A DNA stretch of 32,237 bases from Patescibacteria group bacterium. GTDB lineage: Bacteria; Patescibacteriota; Minisyncoccia; UBA6257; GWB1-50-10. Positions within the stretch are counted from its first letter, which is position 1. The number at the start of each line of letters is the position of its first letter. A program made the translations under genes and the position numbers. The notes beneath the pieces were generated by a model. The model saw only the letters and a list, made by a program, of their open reading frames with translations. It ran no database searches and was not told the DNA's origin. The stretch lies in the NCBI GenBank assembly GCA_030018585.1, contig JASEHZ010000005.1:1-32237 (forward strand), written 5' to 3'. This document shows, one piece after another, positions 30,107 through 32,237 of this stretch.

Positions 30107-30736
30107 TTATTTTTTATTTGAATCAGTCAAAATTTTAAATAACGCATCAGTGACTGGTTTTAATTCTAAAAGTTCTTCTTCCTTAGAATGTTGGATTGAA
30201 GGTTTGTTTGTTGTTTTGGAAATATATAAAGCGCGCACCGGCATTTGTATGTGTCCTTTTCCGAATTCTTGGTCAGTTAAAATGACTTCTCGTTTAGATT
30301 CTGATTTATGGATTGTGCCGTCGGGATCAAGCAATGCAAACTCTTCAATCCATGCGGCGTTAACTTTGCCACCGTGTTTTTTTGCGATTTCTTTCCAAAA
30401 TTCCAAAAGGGACTTGGCTATTTTATTTTTCGTCAATGTTTTTTCGTTTTTCTCTCCTAGGGCTTTTCTTTTGGGTGCATCAACTAAGCCTTCGCCCTCA
30501 ACCCAGAAACCTGTGTCATTTGAAAGAATCGGCATATCAATCTTCCCAAAATAAGCGCGAGCTTTAATTTCAGCATTTTCAGCTAGATTTTTCCCATTCT
30601 CTTCCGTTTCGATATTTTCTAATCCGAAATCTTTGGGCGCGTAAATCTCAATATCTAATCCAGTACTTACGATTAAATTTTTAAATCTTTGGATTTTCCC
30701 TTCGTTATGGGTAGCTAAAAATATTTTCTTTTTCAT
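30107..30736 (-). CDS. Non-canonical purine NTP pyrophosphatase, divergent (RdgB/HAM1-like)
   Basis: Hydrolyses ITP and XTP to keep deaminated purines out of nucleic acids. The opening FLATHNEGKIQRFKNL and SNDTGFWVEG (equivalent to the SDDSGL motif) place it in the family. 209 residues. The segment after that (LVDAPKRKALGEKNEKTLTK) differs from standard RdgB, where GAPGVYSARYAG is expected, so the specificity may be altered. It is possibly a member of a CPR-specific sub-branch. First gene of the operon with obgE. Confidence 0.75.
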   Translation of the reverse strand: MKKKIFLATHNEGKIQRFKNLIVSTGLDIEIYAPKDFGLENIETEENGKNLAENAEIKARAYFGKIDMPILSNDTGFWVEGEGLVDAPKRKALGEKNEKTLTKNKIAKSLLEFWKEIAKKHGGKVNAAWIEEFALLDPDGTIHKSESKREVILTDQEFGKGHIQMPVRALYISKTTNKPSIQHSKEEELLELKPVTDALFKILTDSNKK

Positions 30737-30748
30737 TTTTACAAATTA

Positions 30749-30855
30749 GCTGTGTTCTTCGGTTTAGTACCAGGGACTTTCAATCAGTATAAAGGTCATT
30801 TAAGCATCAGTTAAGGGATTAAACTGACCCGCCCCGGTCTAGAACCGATAAAATC
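30749..30855. repeat. Direct repeat, copy 1 (44 identical bases plus ~60 similar)
   Basis: Bases 30749-30792 (starting GCTGTGTTCTTCGGTTTAGT) are identical to 32072-32115; the next ~60 bases also align (ATCAGTTAAG, GATTAAA and CGGTC shared) with substitutions. A CGGT/ACCG hairpin lies at the end of this copy. About 20 bases later there is a T-loop-like GGTTCGAATC (30878-30887), with CTTGG/CTCAG partly paired around it, but no acceptor stem. No gene in the 163-base gap. Confidence 0.8.
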
Positions 30856-30899
30856 TCACTTTTTATTCTAACACCTTGGTTCGAATCTCAGATATGTCA

Positions 30900-31535
30900 T
30901 TAAAATTCATATTTTTTATCAGTTTCGAGAATTGTGAATTTTATTCCTTTCGGTTCTAAAATTTGTTTAGGTATACGATTTGAGGAGCTAATATTTTTCA
31001 AAATACCATCGTGTACTGGAAAACATGCCTTAGGCTTCAGTTTGAGTGCGTAATCAACCGCTTCGGGAAGTTTCATCCATGGCCCAGCGACAGGCAATGC
31101 GAGAACGTCGATTTGTCTTCGAGGGTTAGTGAATGCGTCGCCTGGGTAGAAAAGGCGGTTGGCAATAAAATACCCAGTGTTCGGTGTCGGCGGAATTGAG
31201 GTGTACATGAGCGCGTGATCCGCGCCGAACCCTTCAATCAAGACTTCTTTCTCATTAGAGCTCTGACCATCCTCAACCATGCTATATGTGATACCTTCTT
31301 TTTCTAATAATTTCCCGACGCTCTTATTGGTAATGGTTTTTGCTTGTGGATTGTTTTTTACAACCGCTTTAAGAGAATCAATATGGAGATGATCTGAATG
31401 TTCATGAGTAATGAGTATGACGTCAATATTTTTTACCTCGTTCTGTTGTGTCGAATATGTTCCAGGATCGGTTAAAATTTTGACTCCGTTTTCTTCGATG
31501 AGTAAACAACAGTGTCCAAATTTTGTGATTTTCAT
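30900..31535 (-). CDS. MBL-fold metal-dependent hydrolase (UlaG/YtkL-like)
   Basis: Metallo-beta-lactamase superfamily enzyme, 211 residues. Metal motif HEHSDHLH and a preceding short-strand start FGHCCLLIEENGVKILTDP are typical, with later GADHAL, PGDAF and PVHDG providing the other ligands. Such proteins cleave esters or phosphodiesters, or act as lactonases, and the substrate is unknown. Codons end in C more often than those of neighbours (for example runs with GAC, TTC and ACC), a possible sign of transfer. It lies seven bases after the ASCH gene and inside the direct repeats. Confidence 0.85.
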   Translation of the reverse strand: MKITKFGHCCLLIEENGVKILTDPGTYSTQQNEVKNIDVILITHEHSDHLHIDSLKAVVKNNPQAKTITNKSVGKLLEKEGITYSMVEDGQSSNEKEVLIEGFGADHALMYTSIPPTPNTGYFIANRLFYPGDAFTNPRRQIDVLALPVAGPWMKLPEAVDYALKLKPKACFPVHDGILKNISSSNRIPKQILEPKGIKFTILETDKKYEF

Positions 31536-31542
31536 GTATTAA

Positions 31543-31881
31543 TTATATCTCCAAAGCGATCAGACCGAAACGCTTAATCTTTTCTTTGTATCCTGGATAA
31601 CCAGAATATATTTTACGCATCTCAATAATAGATTTTACTGAAGGCATAATTTTCTTAAAAGAAATAGCCTTAGTCATAGATTTAATATTTTTAAAATGGC
31701 GCACACACTTTACTTTTTTTATAATGCGTTCTTTACCACATACGATCACCAAAACATCACCTTTTTTGATATTTTGATAACGTGTAGTTGCGGCTCTCGT
31801 TTCCACTGTTTTCAATCCATCTTTTATTTTTTTGAAGTTAGCCTTATCAACAGCATGAAATCTTAATATTATTTTTCTCAT
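31543..31881 (-). CDS. ASCH-domain protein
   Basis: 112 residues. ASCH domains have a PUA-like beta barrel and are thought to bind RNA or nucleotides. Visible features: FHAVDKANFKKIKDGLKTVE, TRYQNIKKGDVLVIV and the C-terminal YPGYKEKIKRFGLIALEI. The KTVETR stretch with GD about 15 residues later matches the family pattern. TAAACT (31888-31893 on the minus strand) lies six bases before the ATG, consistent with a leaderless start. First gene of the two-gene minus-strand unit with the MBL hydrolase. Confidence 0.8.
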   Translation of the reverse strand: MRKIILRFHAVDKANFKKIKDGLKTVETRAATTRYQNIKKGDVLVIVCGKERIIKKVKCVRHFKNIKSMTKAISFKKIMPSVKSIIEMRKIYSGYPGYKEKIKRFGLIALEI

Positions 31882-31904
31882 GTTTTTAGTTTAATTTGAG
31901 TTTA

Positions 31905-32071
31905 AGAAAGGTGGCGGATTTAGGATTCGAACTGACCTCGAAAAAACACTGACAAATACGCCCTCCGGTCTCCCACAATACTGCGCTGACTCGGTAGCTC
32001 CGATGCTCGCTTTGCTCGATCGGAGCACTTGAAAATCTAAGTTTTGCTTCGCTCAACTTGATTTTCTAAGT
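31905..32071. other. Hairpin-rich region with a T-loop-like sequence, upstream of ASCH gene
   Basis: No gene is seen. On the minus strand GTTCGAAT near 31923-31931 resembles a tRNA T loop, but its stem does not pair and no 5' acceptor is found, so I do not call a tRNA. GCTCCGAT (31997-32004) pairs with ATCGGAGC (32019-32026). From 32026 a second hairpin (CACTT...AAAATC with GATTTT...AAGTG) runs to 32072, ending where repeat copy 2 begins. Probably a mobile-element or tRNA-derived remnant. Confidence 0.45.
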
Positions 32072-32175
32072 GCTGTGTTCTTCGGTTTAGTACCAGGGAC
32101 TTTCAATCAGTATAAGCATTTTTTGGAGATCAGTTAAGAGATTAAATTAATCTGTCTCGGTCGGGGTTCAAAACA
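32072..32175. repeat. Direct repeat, copy 2
   Basis: The first 44 bases match copy 1 exactly. The following ~60 bases are similar, ending in CGGTCGGGGTTCAAAAC, which again resembles a T loop. The last 62 bases of the window (32176-32237) show nothing I can name. Confidence 0.8.
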
Positions 32176-32237
32176 AAACACTCATACGAATAAAGTTCAA
32201 TAGCTTGTATCCACTCAAATCATATCGATAGGTGATT

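Noticed and set aside
30870-30900. Possible tRNA 3' end (GGTTCGAATC) on the plus strand
   Set aside because: The T stem pairs at four of five positions, but the acceptor partner is absent upstream.
31911-31990. Possible tRNA gene on the minus strand (T-loop-like GTTCGAAT)
   Set aside because: The T stem does not pair, no complementary 5' acceptor or anticodon stem is found. At most a fragment.
1-32237. CRISPR arrays, insertion sequences or prophage genes
   Set aside because: No regularly spaced direct repeats, transposase, integrase or phage structural gene was seen; the 44-base repeat occurs only twice.

Overview
The window looks like a chromosomal segment of a streamlined, AT-rich bacterium of the Candidate Phyla Radiation (Patescibacteria, most likely a parcubacterium). 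This placement is an inference from: a DUF4012-type surface protein beside glycosyltransferases; trimmed housekeeping proteins (an RluA-type synthase with no S4 domain, a short RsmI, a short Obg); many tiny ORFs; leaderless promoters; and the intergenic palindrome whose translation gives PACRQAG, which I associate with parcubacterial genomes. No rRNA, CRISPR array or insertion sequence was seen.

Layout. 0-3.7 kb: murA and a secreted 3D-domain protein (minus), an RluA-family pseudouridine synthase (plus), a 250-base structured gap, and a small membrane protein (minus). 3.7-7.2 kb: rplS behind a self-complementary leader, a possible leaderless 41-aa gene, dCMP deaminase, rsmI, a sugar transferase, a palindrome-rich gap and two small unknown genes. 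7.2-13.8 kb: two GT4 glycosyltransferases, a DUF4012 protein, lepA and an FtsB/DivIC-like protein. 13.8-16 kb: a structured gap, tRNA-Gly(CCC), four unknown small genes (one a secreted, strand-rich protein) and a 37-aa Lys/Arg-rich protein with its own promoter and terminator.

16-29 kb is the metabolic core. A plus-strand run encodes cysteine desulfurase, an IscU-type scaffold, an Nfu domain, a three-cysteine ferredoxin and a FAD/NAD(P)H oxidoreductase. A minus-strand operon encodes a two-subunit 2-oxoacid:ferredoxin oxidoreductase and an ADP-forming acyl-CoA synthetase. Divergent from it lie the small and large subunits of a [NiFe] hydrogenase. Converging on the large subunit is an operon for an EamA transporter, a protein with a HypC-like C-terminal domain, and the hydrogenase maturation protease. 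Together these can oxidise a 2-oxoacid to acyl-CoA, make ATP from the thioester, and dispose of electrons as H2 or pass them to NAD(P)+ through ferredoxin. They also encode cluster assembly and part of the metallocentre maturation. This coupling is inferred from gene families and proximity.

29-32.2 kb: obgE, an ITPase-like protein, then an ASCH-domain gene and an MBL-fold hydrolase that sit between two 44-base identical direct repeats.

The best candidates for something undescribed are: the HypC-like domain buried in a larger protein next to a minimal hydrogenase whose small subunit has a tandem CC motif; two leader elements (upstream of rplS and of a glycosyltransferase) that share an architecture but not a sequence; the Lys/Arg-rich micro-protein with a Cys tail; and the repeat-flanked ASCH/MBL cassette.
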